Shown here piece by piece: positions 42,804-50,995 of a stretch of 64,000 nucleotides of DNA. The notes under the pieces are model-generated. The model was not told the DNA's origin. It worked only from the letters and a program-made list of their open reading frames with translations, and did not search any database. Origin of the DNA: Clostridium gelidum. Its GTDB lineage: Bacteria > Bacillota > Clostridia > Clostridiales > Clostridiaceae. The stretch covers positions 4,187,001 through 4,251,000 of the forward strand of contig NZ_AP024849.1 of the NCBI RefSeq assembly GCF_019977655.1, read 5' to 3'. Every line of letters begins with the position of its first letter. Position 1 is the stretch's first letter. Made by a program: the position numbers and the translations under genes.

Positions 42804-43001
42804 TAGAAATCAATGATACTCTTTTGTGTAGTGTTACATAAGAGAATTTGGCTGTAGGTATTTCTTCATTAGAAGTTGTTCCATTTTTGCTTGTCCTGAG
42901 CTTGCCTCAGGAGCATGCAGAAATGGTGCAACTTCTAATGTTAGAAATCCACAGCTTAATTCTCAGTAACGGTCACAACAGAGTATCGTTGATTTCGTCG
43001 G
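42804..43001. repeat. Large cruciform-forming inverted repeat (about 95-bp arms)
   Basis: The left arm (42804-42900) and right arm (42906-43001) match as inverted copies at roughly 80-85 percent. Paired blocks include GAAATCAAYGATACTC, GTTAC, GAGAATT, GCTGT, CATTAGAAGTTG, CCATTT and the tip CCTGAG-CTTGC-CTCAGG. There is no open frame. It lies in the 495-base gap 42550-43044, whose left part (42550-42800) shows nothing else. Confidence 0.85.
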
Positions 43002-43043
43002 ATTATACGCATAAGTAAGATTTTCACTGTGGTTATCTATATT
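42992..43043. repeat. 3'-flanking repeat, copy 2
   Basis: Matches 6827-6877 over about 52 bases, ending in CACTGTGGTTATCTATATT one base before the stop codon of the coiled-coil gene read on the minus strand. It adjoins the foot of the cruciform repeat. Confidence 0.65.
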
Positions 43044-43044
43044 G

Positions 43045-44613
43045 TTAAAATTCAGTAGTGATTTCTACTATATGCACACTTTTTTCGTCTTTGCCTAATA
43101 CTTTATACTGTATTTCAATTTCAAATTTATTAGGAAAACTTACATCTATATACGGATATTCTTCTTTTTCTTCTTTATTACTTTTATCCTTTATTAATCC
43201 CATACTTAGAGCCATTGGATCTTTTGCATCGTGCAATTCATATAAGCATTGTTCAATTTGAAGTAGTTCTGCTCTAGTAAATTTAGCAACATTGCCTAAG
43301 TCCTTAAATTCAAAGGTGAATTTATTAAAAAATCGGCTCCATCTTTCAAAAATTTCATTTCTTTTTTCTTCTTCTCTTTTATGTACTTCTTCTTTCTTGT
43401 CATTATAAGATTTTATTAAGTCATTTGCTTCGATTTTAAATTGTTGAAATTCACTACCAATTTCGTTTATAGTTTTTTCATTACTTACTATTTGCAAAGT
43501 TGTATTTTTTATTATTTCATTTTTATATGTAGCCTCTATGTTGATATCTGAAATTTTATTATTAATATCAACTGTATCAAATTTCACTTTTTTAAAATCT
43601 TCAAGTAATGAATCTAATTCTCCTAATAACGCATTTTCCATTTTACCTTTAATTTCATTTAATTTATCTTCTTGTAATTTTTTTACTTCTTCTAATTTAC
43701 TGTCCATTTTTCCTAGACTTATTATAGTTTCTTCAGCTTGACTTTTATTTTTAATTGCATTATTTAATAAACGATTTTTTTCTTTTAAGCTATTTTCCAT
43801 AGAATTTATTTTTTCTTTGCCTACTTTAATTTCATTTTTTAATTCTAATAATTCTTCTTGTGATTTTTTTAAGTCTTCTTCTTTCTTTATTGTTTCAACT
43901 TCTTTTTCATTTTCCATAAAGCTTGGTAGCATTTCTTCCTTTGGCGTAAATCTACCACCATAAGCTTTTACTGATAACCATACAATTCTTGTAAAAAGTT
44001 GTCTGTCCATCTTTCTCCAAGCATTTAATAGTGTTAATTTTTCAACATCTACTGACTGTTCAAAATCTCGCCTTTGTTCTTCATCCATATTTTTCAAAGT
44101 CTCTTCTATACTTTCAGTAGTCTCTTTTAATTCAATGATTTGTTGCTCTTTTAAGGCTTCTTTAGCTTTCCCATCAAGTTTTTCACAGTATTTTAAATAG
44201 ATATTGTCAGCTTTTTGCCCTGGGGTTAAATCTTTGTAAAGTTTGTATAATTTAGCTGCCTCTTCTATTACTTCTACTGATATTTCATCTTCTGTTGGAT
44301 TTTCTATATCATTTTTTGTTTTCTCCATAAGGACATTTAATAATCTTTCATCTAACTCCATTCTTGTACAAATTTTCAATTCATCTTTCTTTTCATCAAT
44401 TAAAGTCCATATTTCTTTTACTTCTGGTTCTTCAATCATATTATTCTTCCCAATTTTACTTCCAAAAAAATTAATTATACCTATAGTTTTTTTCTTAGCC
44501 TTTTGTGCGATTGGCTTCGATACATTAGTCAAATTCATAGTTTCTAATAATGCAATTTGTTCAATTATCTCTTCATCAGAAATTTTTCTAAGTCCATCAA
44601 AAATATTAGGCAT
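43045..44613 (-). CDS. Long coiled-coil protein of unknown function
   Basis: A 522-residue soluble protein, not recognised. ATG 44613 (MPNIFDGLRKISDEEIIEQI) follows AAGGAGATTGAC. The N-terminal 200 residues are helical and contain IALLETMNLTNVSKPIAQKA and a hydrophobic patch TIGIINFFGSKIG; residues 245-420 form a long coiled coil rich in Lys/Glu (KSQEELLELKNEIKVGKEKI). The last 90 residues look globular with beta strands (PYIDVSFPNKFEIEIQYKVL). The architecture resembles SMC-like or structural scaffolds but no ATPase motif is present. It stands alone, and its 3' end carries the shared repeat and the cruciform, as does the membrane protein at 6906-7541 for the shared repeat. Confidence 0.75.
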   Translation of the reverse strand: MPNIFDGLRKISDEEIIEQIALLETMNLTNVSKPIAQKAKKKTIGIINFFGSKIGKNNMIEEPEVKEIWTLIDEKKDELKICTRMELDERLLNVLMEKTKNDIENPTEDEISVEVIEEAAKLYKLYKDLTPGQKADNIYLKYCEKLDGKAKEALKEQQIIELKETTESIEETLKNMDEEQRRDFEQSVDVEKLTLLNAWRKMDRQLFTRIVWLSVKAYGGRFTPKEEMLPSFMENEKEVETIKKEEDLKKSQEELLELKNEIKVGKEKINSMENSLKEKNRLLNNAIKNKSQAEETIISLGKMDSKLEEVKKLQEDKLNEIKGKMENALLGELDSLLEDFKKVKFDTVDINNKISDINIEATYKNEIIKNTTLQIVSNEKTINEIGSEFQQFKIEANDLIKSYNDKKEEVHKREEEKRNEIFERWSRFFNKFTFEFKDLGNVAKFTRAELLQIEQCLYELHDAKDPMALSMGLIKDKSNKEEKEEYPYIDVSFPNKFEIEIQYKVLGKDEKSVHIVEITTEF

Positions 44614-44734
44614 GTCAATCTCCTTCATATTATACTTGTATTTAAATTACCGCATTTTGTCTTATGTCTTTTCATATTTGTCCATTTTACTTATATTTTA
44701 ACACAAAAAAGTATATTATATCTATTTTAAACGA

Positions 44735-45991
44735 TTAGAGTACAAAATAATAAGAATGTAAAAGATATTCCTCGTTATATTTAATGGTCATTCTCCATAA
44801 ACTATTCTTAATTTTACTAATGGATGCAACTCCATTTTCATATTCATCAACAATTTTCAGGAAGCTTATTTTTTCCTTTTCCGAAGCATTTTTTTTAAAA
44901 TAACCCCAAATATGCAATGCAGCATTTATTACATTACCGGTTGTAATTTCCGTCTCCATTGCATTTTCTATTAAATTATAGAATTCGATAACTGGATAGT
45001 TATTTTTATCCTTAAGCAAATTTCGTATTTTTGCATAATTAGCAGGTGAGCTTTCTAAAACTTTGTATTTATACCTACTCCATTCAATTTCAAGTACTTT
45101 AATGTCTTTATCTATAGATGTCCCATTAATACATTTTACCGCCGAAAGATTTTTATCCTTAACCTCAAGCATTATATCAATATCATTTCGCCCTAAGCAT
45201 TCATAAAAACTTATAAATTCATTAATGTTTATACTCTTTGAATGAGATCCAGGTTTCTTTATAATATTCTGCTGTGAATAATGGATTTTTTGATATCCAT
45301 CCTTTATACTCCAGGTTTTTTCGCATTCATTAATCCAATCTATTTGGCTCTTTTCTTCTTCTGAAGAATTAATATAATTATGTAAATTATCAAAAATAAC
45401 TGGAATCTTTAATTTAGTTCCTATTTCTAAGACATCATTAATATTATAAGATTTATCATCATTTTCAATAACAAGTCTTTCTTTTATTGATTCCTCTAAA
45501 TTATTGTAGTTATCTATAAATCTATTAATTGCCTGTTTTTTATCATTATATACTCCACCTATATGTAATATAATTTTGTTTGCCTTGCTTACCCCAAGGC
45601 TATTTAATACTCTAGTATGATACTTCAAATCATCAATTGCTCTATTTACAACATCTAAACTTGGTGAATTCAATACTGTATATTGTCCTGGATGCATTGA
45701 TACCCTCATTCCATTCTCTTGAATTTTTGTACCTATTTTTTGAAACTTTTCAAAAAATATATCCCACCAAGAAATATTATTTACAGAGTTTGATCCAAAT
45801 GGTATTAAATCAGAGCTAATCCTAAAAAGCTTAATATTGTTTTTAATATTATAATCAATTATATTTTCAAGAGAATTTAAGTTGTTAGAAATTAAATCTA
45901 GCAGTTTTTCTTCATTTACATTCCTAAGTACACAACTTTTTAGATTAGTACTAAAAACTCCAATAGTTAAACATGCATATCCTATACTCAT
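44735..45991 (-). CDS. uvsE: UV damage endonuclease
   Basis: UvsE/UVDE nicks DNA 5' of UV photoproducts and some abasic sites, starting excision repair. At 418 residues it is a TIM-barrel metalloenzyme: SIGYACLTIG at the N-terminus, FRISSDLIPFGS near residue 58, GMRVSMHPGQYTVLNSPS near residue 95, IILHIGGVYNDK near 142, RLVIENDDKSYNINDVLEIG near 170 and FDNLHNYIN near 195, which hold the metal-binding His, Glu and Asp. ATG 45991 follows AAGGGAGATTGAAA; the TTG at 45997 is an artefact of the longest frame. The C-terminal 100 residues are an extra helical part seen in Firmicute versions. It suits a spore former exposed to light. Confidence 0.93.
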   Translation of the reverse strand: MSIGYACLTIGVFSTNLKSCVLRNVNEEKLLDLISNNLNSLENIIDYNIKNNIKLFRISSDLIPFGSNSVNNISWWDIFFEKFQKIGTKIQENGMRVSMHPGQYTVLNSPSLDVVNRAIDDLKYHTRVLNSLGVSKANKIILHIGGVYNDKKQAINRFIDNYNNLEESIKERLVIENDDKSYNINDVLEIGTKLKIPVIFDNLHNYINSSEEEKSQIDWINECEKTWSIKDGYQKIHYSQQNIIKKPGSHSKSININEFISFYECLGRNDIDIMLEVKDKNLSAVKCINGTSIDKDIKVLEIEWSRYKYKVLESSPANYAKIRNLLKDKNNYPVIEFYNLIENAMETEITTGNVINAALHIWGYFKKNASEKEKISFLKIVDEYENGVASISKIKNSLWRMTIKYNEEYLLHSYYFVL

Positions 45992-46274
45992 TTTCAATCT
46001 CCCTTCATATCTTTATTATTAACTATAGTATTTCATATATATTAAGGGACTAATCACTTGATTTTGTAACTAGTCTTTCAAATTTCACATTTCTAATTTA
46101 TTTTTGAATATTCTTTATACCATTACTTTAAAATATAGCTTTATTATATCATGCCTTTCCGCATATTCAAAAAAATAGCAACTATACAATACTATTATGA
46201 ATTGATACATCTATTATAAAGAAGGAATGTATTAATAAATATAGAATTACACATATTAGATAATGATTTTGTAT

Positions 46275-46378
46275 ATATTGCAATTAACAATTGAAAATGT
46301 ACAATTGATGCCCTTTATGGGTAGTCTGTGAGAAATTTAGGATGAAATCACTACGTGATTTTCTTAAATCATTCTTAC
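46275..46378. repeat. CAATTAACAATT-type repeat, partial
   Basis: TATATTGCAATTAACAATTG (46273-46292) and later TTTAGGATGAAATCACTACG followed by TGATTTT. An inverted partner with the same two blocks is at 54283-54352. The gap 45992-46399 also has a degenerate GGACTAATC/GTAACTAGTC hairpin near 46045; no gene. Confidence 0.55.
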
Positions 46379-46399
46379 TTTATGCAAGGAGTGATTATT

Positions 46400-46687
46400 A
46401 TGATTCAAATTAAAGAAGGTATCAATAAATTTTATTTAGGTGATACTTTAGAAAATACCATAGCAGAGGTAACTTACGTATATGATAACGAAGATACTAT
46501 TATAATAGATCATACATTTGTCTCAAATGAGTTACGTGGTCAAAGTGTTGGTAAACAATTAATAAGAAAAGTTGTTGATTTTGCAAGACAAGAAAACAAA
46601 AAAATAATACCACAATGTTCATTTGCAAAAAAAGAATTCATTAAAAACGAAGAATATAATGATGTATTATTTAATGATCAAATTTAA
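46400..46687 (+). CDS. GNAT-like N-acetyltransferase, YjdJ/COG2388 type
   Basis: A 95-residue minimal acetyltransferase. ATG 46400 (MIQIKEGINKFYLGDTLENT) follows CAAGGAGTGATTATT; the frame from 46355 includes the ribosome site itself. The acetyl-CoA pyrophosphate loop is NELRGQSVGKQLIRKVVDFA, preceded by the strand TIIIDHTFVS and followed by IIPQCSFAKKEFIKN, all typical of the COG2388 group. Substrate is unknown. It has its own terminator and is convergent with the GGDEF-EAL gene. Confidence 0.88.
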   Translation: MIQIKEGINKFYLGDTLENTIAEVTYVYDNEDTIIIDHTFVSNELRGQSVGKQLIRKVVDFARQENKKIIPQCSFAKKEFIKNEEYNDVLFNDQI

Positions 46688-46714
46688 ATATAGACAGTCG
46701 ATAATTTTATATAT

Positions 46715-46757
46715 AAAGAGCCATCAAAATCAATGTTTAAGATTTTGATGGTTCTTT
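46715..46757. terminator. Bidirectional terminator between converging genes
   Basis: AAAGAGCCATCAAAATC pairs with GATTTTGATGGTTCTTT around a 9-base loop. It serves the acetyltransferase on one strand and the GGDEF-EAL gene on the other. Confidence 0.88.
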
Positions 46758-46784
46758 ACTTTTATATTTTTACTTTTGCTATTC

Positions 46785-49715
46785 TTATTTAAATAATTTT
46801 TCAATTTCACAAGGCGGAAGTGGTTTGCTAAAGTAATATCCCTGAATATAGTTACAGTTTCTTTCTTTAAGAATTGAAAGCTGATCTTTTATTTCCACAC
46901 CTTCAGCTACAACTTTTAAATCCAAGCTATGTGCCATTTGAATAATATTATTAATAATTGATTCTTCCTTTTTATTCGAAGTAATATTATCTATAAAGGA
47001 CTTATCAATTTTTAAAGTGCTTATAGGAATTTTTCTAAGATAGCTCAAGGAAGAATACCCCGTACCAAAATCATCAAGTGCAATTCTAATACCCATATCC
47101 ATTAATTTTTTTAATATCTTTATACTAGAATCAAGTGACTGCATAAGAACTGTTTCAGTAATTTCAAGTTCAACAATCTTTGGATTAATACATGTATTTT
47201 TTAAAATATCTTTAACATTTTCTAAAAAATCTGCTTGTTGCAAGTCAACTGAAGAAATATTAATACTTATACTTTTAAACTTATAACCTGCATTAAGCCA
47301 TTTTACACTTTGTTTGCAAGACTCATTAATTACCCATAAACTTAACTTAGTTATATATCCACACTGTTCAGCTATAGGAATGAATTCTAACGGAGATATA
47401 AATCCTAATTCTTTACTATTTAGTCTAAGCAAAGCTTCAAATCCGAATATTTCGTTATTCTGTGCATCATATTGTGGCTGATAATTAATACTTAGCTCAT
47501 TATTTTCAATTGCTGTTCTAATGATTCTTTCTATGCAAGTTTTTCTCTTTAGATTCAAGTACATTTCTGGATCAAAGAGAACAAATCTATTCTTCCCCAA
47601 TTCTTTTGCTTTATACATTGCTGAATCTGCATTTTTCAAAATAGTACTTGTATCAGTTCCATCCCTTGGATACAAAGCTACTCCCATACTTGCTGTAATA
47701 TACATTTGTTTATTATCAATTATAAAAGTTTTGTTAAATAAAGATATTATTTTTTTTGCATAAAATTCTACTTCAGATTCATTTGCATAAGGATGAAGTA
47801 ATATAAATTCATCTCCACCTAATCTACATATAATGTCTTTTTCATCTATTAAACTCTCAAATTGTTTTGCCACGTATATAAGAAGTTTATCACCATAATC
47901 ATGACCCATTGCATCGTTTATATTTTTAAAATTATCTAAATCTATAAAAAATACAGCTCCTTCTACATTTTTGCTATTGATCAATTCTAATTGCTCATTT
48001 AGTTTATCCATGAAAGACGTTCTATTTGGAAGTTTAGTAAGAGAATCATAATAAGCCATAAATTTTATTTTGTCTTGTGCAATTTTCCTCCCTGAAATAT
48101 CTGTAATCGAACCTGCAATTTTTATCACTTTATTTTCTGAATTTCTTAAAGCTTTACCTCTAGATAATATCCATACATAAGAACCGTCACTAATTTTAAC
48201 CCTAAATTCAGATTTATAAATTGAGGTTATATTATTGATATGATTTTCAAAATCTTTTTTTACCATCTCTATGTCATCTGGATGACATAATTCCATAATC
48301 AATTTAATAAAATCAATATTTTCTTCTAATTTATAGCCTGTAATATCATATAATTTTTCAGAAACAAAAAATTTTCCGGTAACTAAATCCCACTCCCAAA
48401 TTGAATCATTAGAACCATCTAATGCAATTTTATACCTCTCATCGCTATTTTTCAAAGCTTCCTCACTACATTGTAGTTCATCATATTGTGCTTTAATTTC
48501 TTCTTCTGTTGCTAATAATTCTTCGTATACCGCTGTTAATTCGTCATAGCTTGCTCTTAAATTGCCAATCATTAAGTTAAATGACTTTCCCAGTTCTCCA
48601 AATTCGTCATTAGTATTAATATTAGACTGAACATCAAGGTTTCCATTTCCAGCAGCATTCATTAAAGGCATCAGTTCAATAATCGGTTTGGTTAATCTTT
48701 TTGTAATAATAATAGTAATACCTATTACTATTATTATTATGCAAAGCGTTATACTTATTATTAAATAACCAATTTGATTCGCTTTACTTATAAGTTCCTT
48801 TTTTTCTATAACTGAAGCCATTTTCCATCCTGTATAGGGAGACGTATAAACATTAACTAGCACAGGCTCTCCATTTATGACAGTTTCAAAGTTACCATTA
48901 TCTTCTGCTATAAACTTATTGTAATTTTCAAAGGAGTCTCCTGTTTGTCCATATGTATCACCTAACTCATTTAGCTTTGAAATATTTTTAAAATTCAAAG
49001 CATTATTTGGATGAGCTAATATTGTACCATCTTTTAAGAAAAGAAAAATATAACCATTATCGCCAATTTTAATATTATTTATCATCTCTGATATTTTGTC
49101 TAAACTTACATCAATACCCACTACACCTACGATATCTTGGGATTCATTTTTTATAGCAGTAGAAGCCGTTATTATTACATTATTACTATTATCAATTGCA
49201 GAAGTGTATGGTGCGGAAATTGATACTTGATTCGAATTAGCTAAAGCTGGAGCATACCATGGTCTTTCTCTAGGATCAAATGTACTTGTTCCTAATCCGT
49301 CTGGCCACTGCACATAGCCTCCCCATTTAGTTCCAATATATACATATGTTGTTTGTAAATGAGTTGTCCCATAGTCCTTCAAGTGACTGTAAATAGCACT
49401 TTCTATCCCTGGAATTTGTGATGAATATTTTTTATTTGTTTCAATATTTTTTATGTTAAATAAAGCTACTATAGATTGGTCAGCTTTTTTTATATCTGCA
49501 GAAGTTGCTAATAAATTAGTATCTTCCTTTATTCGTTTAATCATGTTAGAAAAATTCTTATCTATTTGCACCATTTGAGATTGATTATTTGAAAACAAAT
49601 CATTTTTTAGTGAATTATACATATAGTTATAAGTCATTAATGCTATTGGAATAGATGTAACTAATATAATTGCCAGAAAATATAAAAATAATTTCACTCT
49701 AAAAGTAAGTTTCAT
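46785..49715 (-). CDS. Membrane sensor with dCache, HAMP, PAS, GGDEF and EAL domains
   Basis: A 976-residue c-di-GMP enzyme. ATG 49715 (MKLTFRVKLFLYFLAIILVT) follows TTAGGAGTGATAGAT. TM1 is at 5-28, an extracellular dCache sensor at 35-310 (VDIGVDVSLDKISEMINNIK-like core, DGTILAHPNN), TM2 at about 320-345, HAMP, a short coiled coil, PAS with PAC (440-560), GGDEF (565-730, ICRLGGDEFILLHP intact) and EAL (735-976, FGFEALLRL and DDFGTGYSSL intact). The RxxD inhibitory site before GGDEF is missing (DEKD instead). Both synthesis and breakdown of c-di-GMP are possible; net activity cannot be told. A lone gene. Confidence 0.95.
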   Translation of the reverse strand: MKLTFRVKLFLYFLAIILVTSIPIALMTYNYMYNSLKNDLFSNNQSQMVQIDKNFSNMIKRIKEDTNLLATSADIKKADQSIVALFNIKNIETNKKYSSQIPGIESAIYSHLKDYGTTHLQTTYVYIGTKWGGYVQWPDGLGTSTFDPRERPWYAPALANSNQVSISAPYTSAIDNSNNVIITASTAIKNESQDIVGVVGIDVSLDKISEMINNIKIGDNGYIFLFLKDGTILAHPNNALNFKNISKLNELGDTYGQTGDSFENYNKFIAEDNGNFETVINGEPVLVNVYTSPYTGWKMASVIEKKELISKANQIGYLIISITLCIIIIVIGITIIITKRLTKPIIELMPLMNAAGNGNLDVQSNINTNDEFGELGKSFNLMIGNLRASYDELTAVYEELLATEEEIKAQYDELQCSEEALKNSDERYKIALDGSNDSIWEWDLVTGKFFVSEKLYDITGYKLEENIDFIKLIMELCHPDDIEMVKKDFENHINNITSIYKSEFRVKISDGSYVWILSRGKALRNSENKVIKIAGSITDISGRKIAQDKIKFMAYYDSLTKLPNRTSFMDKLNEQLELINSKNVEGAVFFIDLDNFKNINDAMGHDYGDKLLIYVAKQFESLIDEKDIICRLGGDEFILLHPYANESEVEFYAKKIISLFNKTFIIDNKQMYITASMGVALYPRDGTDTSTILKNADSAMYKAKELGKNRFVLFDPEMYLNLKRKTCIERIIRTAIENNELSINYQPQYDAQNNEIFGFEALLRLNSKELGFISPLEFIPIAEQCGYITKLSLWVINESCKQSVKWLNAGYKFKSISINISSVDLQQADFLENVKDILKNTCINPKIVELEITETVLMQSLDSSIKILKKLMDMGIRIALDDFGTGYSSLSYLRKIPISTLKIDKSFIDNITSNKKEESIINNIIQMAHSLDLKVVAEGVEIKDQLSILKERNCNYIQGYYFSKPLPPCEIEKLFK

Positions 49716-49994
49716 ATCTATCACTCCTAAAACATTGAGTTTCATATGTTTAATAAAAATGTATTTTAATTAATTTTTTTAAATTTCAAATATAATCTAA
49801 CTAACATTAACGTTTACATTACAATTTATGAAAAATTAATCATATTAATTATATATTTTATCATTAGTACTATAACCTTTCAACTTTATTCGATATTAAT
49901 TTTATCAAAAGAAGGTATTCATTAATAAATATAGAATAGTAGTAGTATATACATTTGTTGTATATACTAATTTAATTTAACAGGAGGTATTATT

Positions 49995-50330
49995 ATGAAA
50001 AAGTTATTTAAATGTACTATTTGTGGATTTATAAGTGAAGGTGAGGAAGCTCCTGAAAAATGTCCAAAATGTCTTCAAGGTAAGGATAAATTTGTTGAAT
50101 TAAGTACTGAAGATGCTGATAAAATTTATCAATCAGATAGAACTAATGATATTCATATGGAAATCATTGCTTTAACTGATAAAATTGCTGTTCTTTGCAA
50201 GGAAGGTCTTGATATTAAATTAGATCCTAATTGTGTAGGAGTTTTTGAAAAAGCAAAAAATGAATCTTGGACTATAAAGCAAAGATCAAAAGCAGAACTA
50301 GCAGGCCACATGACTAACGGTAAGTGGTAG
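49995..50330 (+). CDS. Rubredoxin-like zinc-ribbon/iron protein
   Basis: A 111-residue protein with an N-terminal rubredoxin-type knuckle pair, FKCTICGFISEGEEAPEKCP and KCLQGKDKF (two CxxC motifs, residues 7-30), for one Fe or Zn. The remaining 80 residues are helical (IYQSDRTNDIHMEIIALTDK; AVLCKEGLDIKLDPNCVGVF) and not assignable to a known fold by eye. Such proteins accompany rubrerythrins in peroxide and oxygen defence of clostridia; a ferritin-like gene follows in the same direction. ACAGGAGGTATTATT precedes the ATG. Confidence 0.82.
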   Translation: MKKLFKCTICGFISEGEEAPEKCPKCLQGKDKFVELSTEDADKIYQSDRTNDIHMEIIALTDKIAVLCKEGLDIKLDPNCVGVFEKAKNESWTIKQRSKAELAGHMTNGKW

Positions 50331-50345
50331 AATCTAATATCTTAA

Positions 50346-50383
50346 TTAAGAATATCTTGATTTATTGATTAAGATATTCTTAA
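50346..50383 (+). terminator. Terminator after the rubredoxin-like gene
   Basis: Perfect arms TTAAGAATATCTT / AAGATATTCTTAA around 12 bases, followed by TTTTA; 15 bases after the stop codon. Confidence 0.85.
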
Positions 50384-50428
50384 TTTTATGAATATCTATT
50401 ATTAAAATAACCTTTGGAGGCGACCTTT

Positions 50429-50914
50429 ATGAACATTTTAGAATTTGCAATAAATATGGAGCTTGAAGGAGAAAAATATTATAACGATCAAGCTGAAATT
50501 ATTAATGATAAATATTTAAAAAATATTTTTTTAATACTAGCAAAAGATGAAAATTCTCATGCTAAAATCTTGCAAGATAAATCTAACAATTTATCTTATG
50601 ACTTAAAAAGTAATGAAACACTATCTGAAGCTAAAAACTTATTTAAGGGAATTGAAGATTTTAAAAATGAAATCAAACAAAAGCCTGATCAATTAGATTT
50701 ATATAGGGTTGCACTTGAAAAAGAAAAAGAAAGTATAGATCTTTACGAAAAATTGTTATCCCAAGCAGAGGATGACAAATCAAAAAAATTATTTGAATTT
50801 CTTATACAACAAGAAAAAGATCACTATACAACACTCGAAGAATTAGTTTCACAATTAAACAAAAGTAATGATTGGGTTGAAGCTGCTGAATTTGGTATAA
50901 CATCAGAAGATTAA
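50429..50914 (+). CDS. Ferritin-like (rubrerythrin-type) diiron protein
   Basis: A 161-residue four-helix protein. ATG 50429 (MNILEFAINMELEGEKYYND) follows GGAGGCGACCTTT; TTG 50414 would lie in the ribosome site. The ligand pattern is FAINMELEGEKYY (Glu), LAKDENSHAKIL (ExxH), ALEKEKESIDLYEKL (Glu) and QQEKDHYTTLEELV (ExxH), matching a diiron rubrerythrin/ferritin-like centre. It lacks a rubredoxin domain; the preceding gene could provide that. A role in peroxide or oxygen reduction or iron handling is likely. Confidence 0.9.
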   Translation: MNILEFAINMELEGEKYYNDQAEIINDKYLKNIFLILAKDENSHAKILQDKSNNLSYDLKSNETLSEAKNLFKGIEDFKNEIKQKPDQLDLYRVALEKEKESIDLYEKLLSQAEDDKSKKLFEFLIQQEKDHYTTLEELVSQLNKSNDWVEAAEFGITSED

Positions 50915-50916
50915 AT

Positions 50917-50937
50917 TAAGGCACATGAAAAAAAATA
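50917..50937. repeat. Left-end fragment of the MITE-like palindromic family
   Basis: TAAGGCACATGAAAAAAAAT directly after the ferritin-like gene's stop matches the left end of the 7692-7856 element; the rest is missing. Confidence 0.6.
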
Positions 50938-50952
50938 TCTATGAAGTTTTAT

Positions 50953-50991
50953 AAATACACCTATGATACTTAAAATATTATAGGTGTATTT
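50953..50991. terminator. Bidirectional terminator between ferritin-like and SNF2 genes
   Basis: AAATACACCTAT pairs with ATAGGTGTATTT around 15 bases, between two converging genes. Confidence 0.8.
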
Positions 50992-50995
50992 CTTA

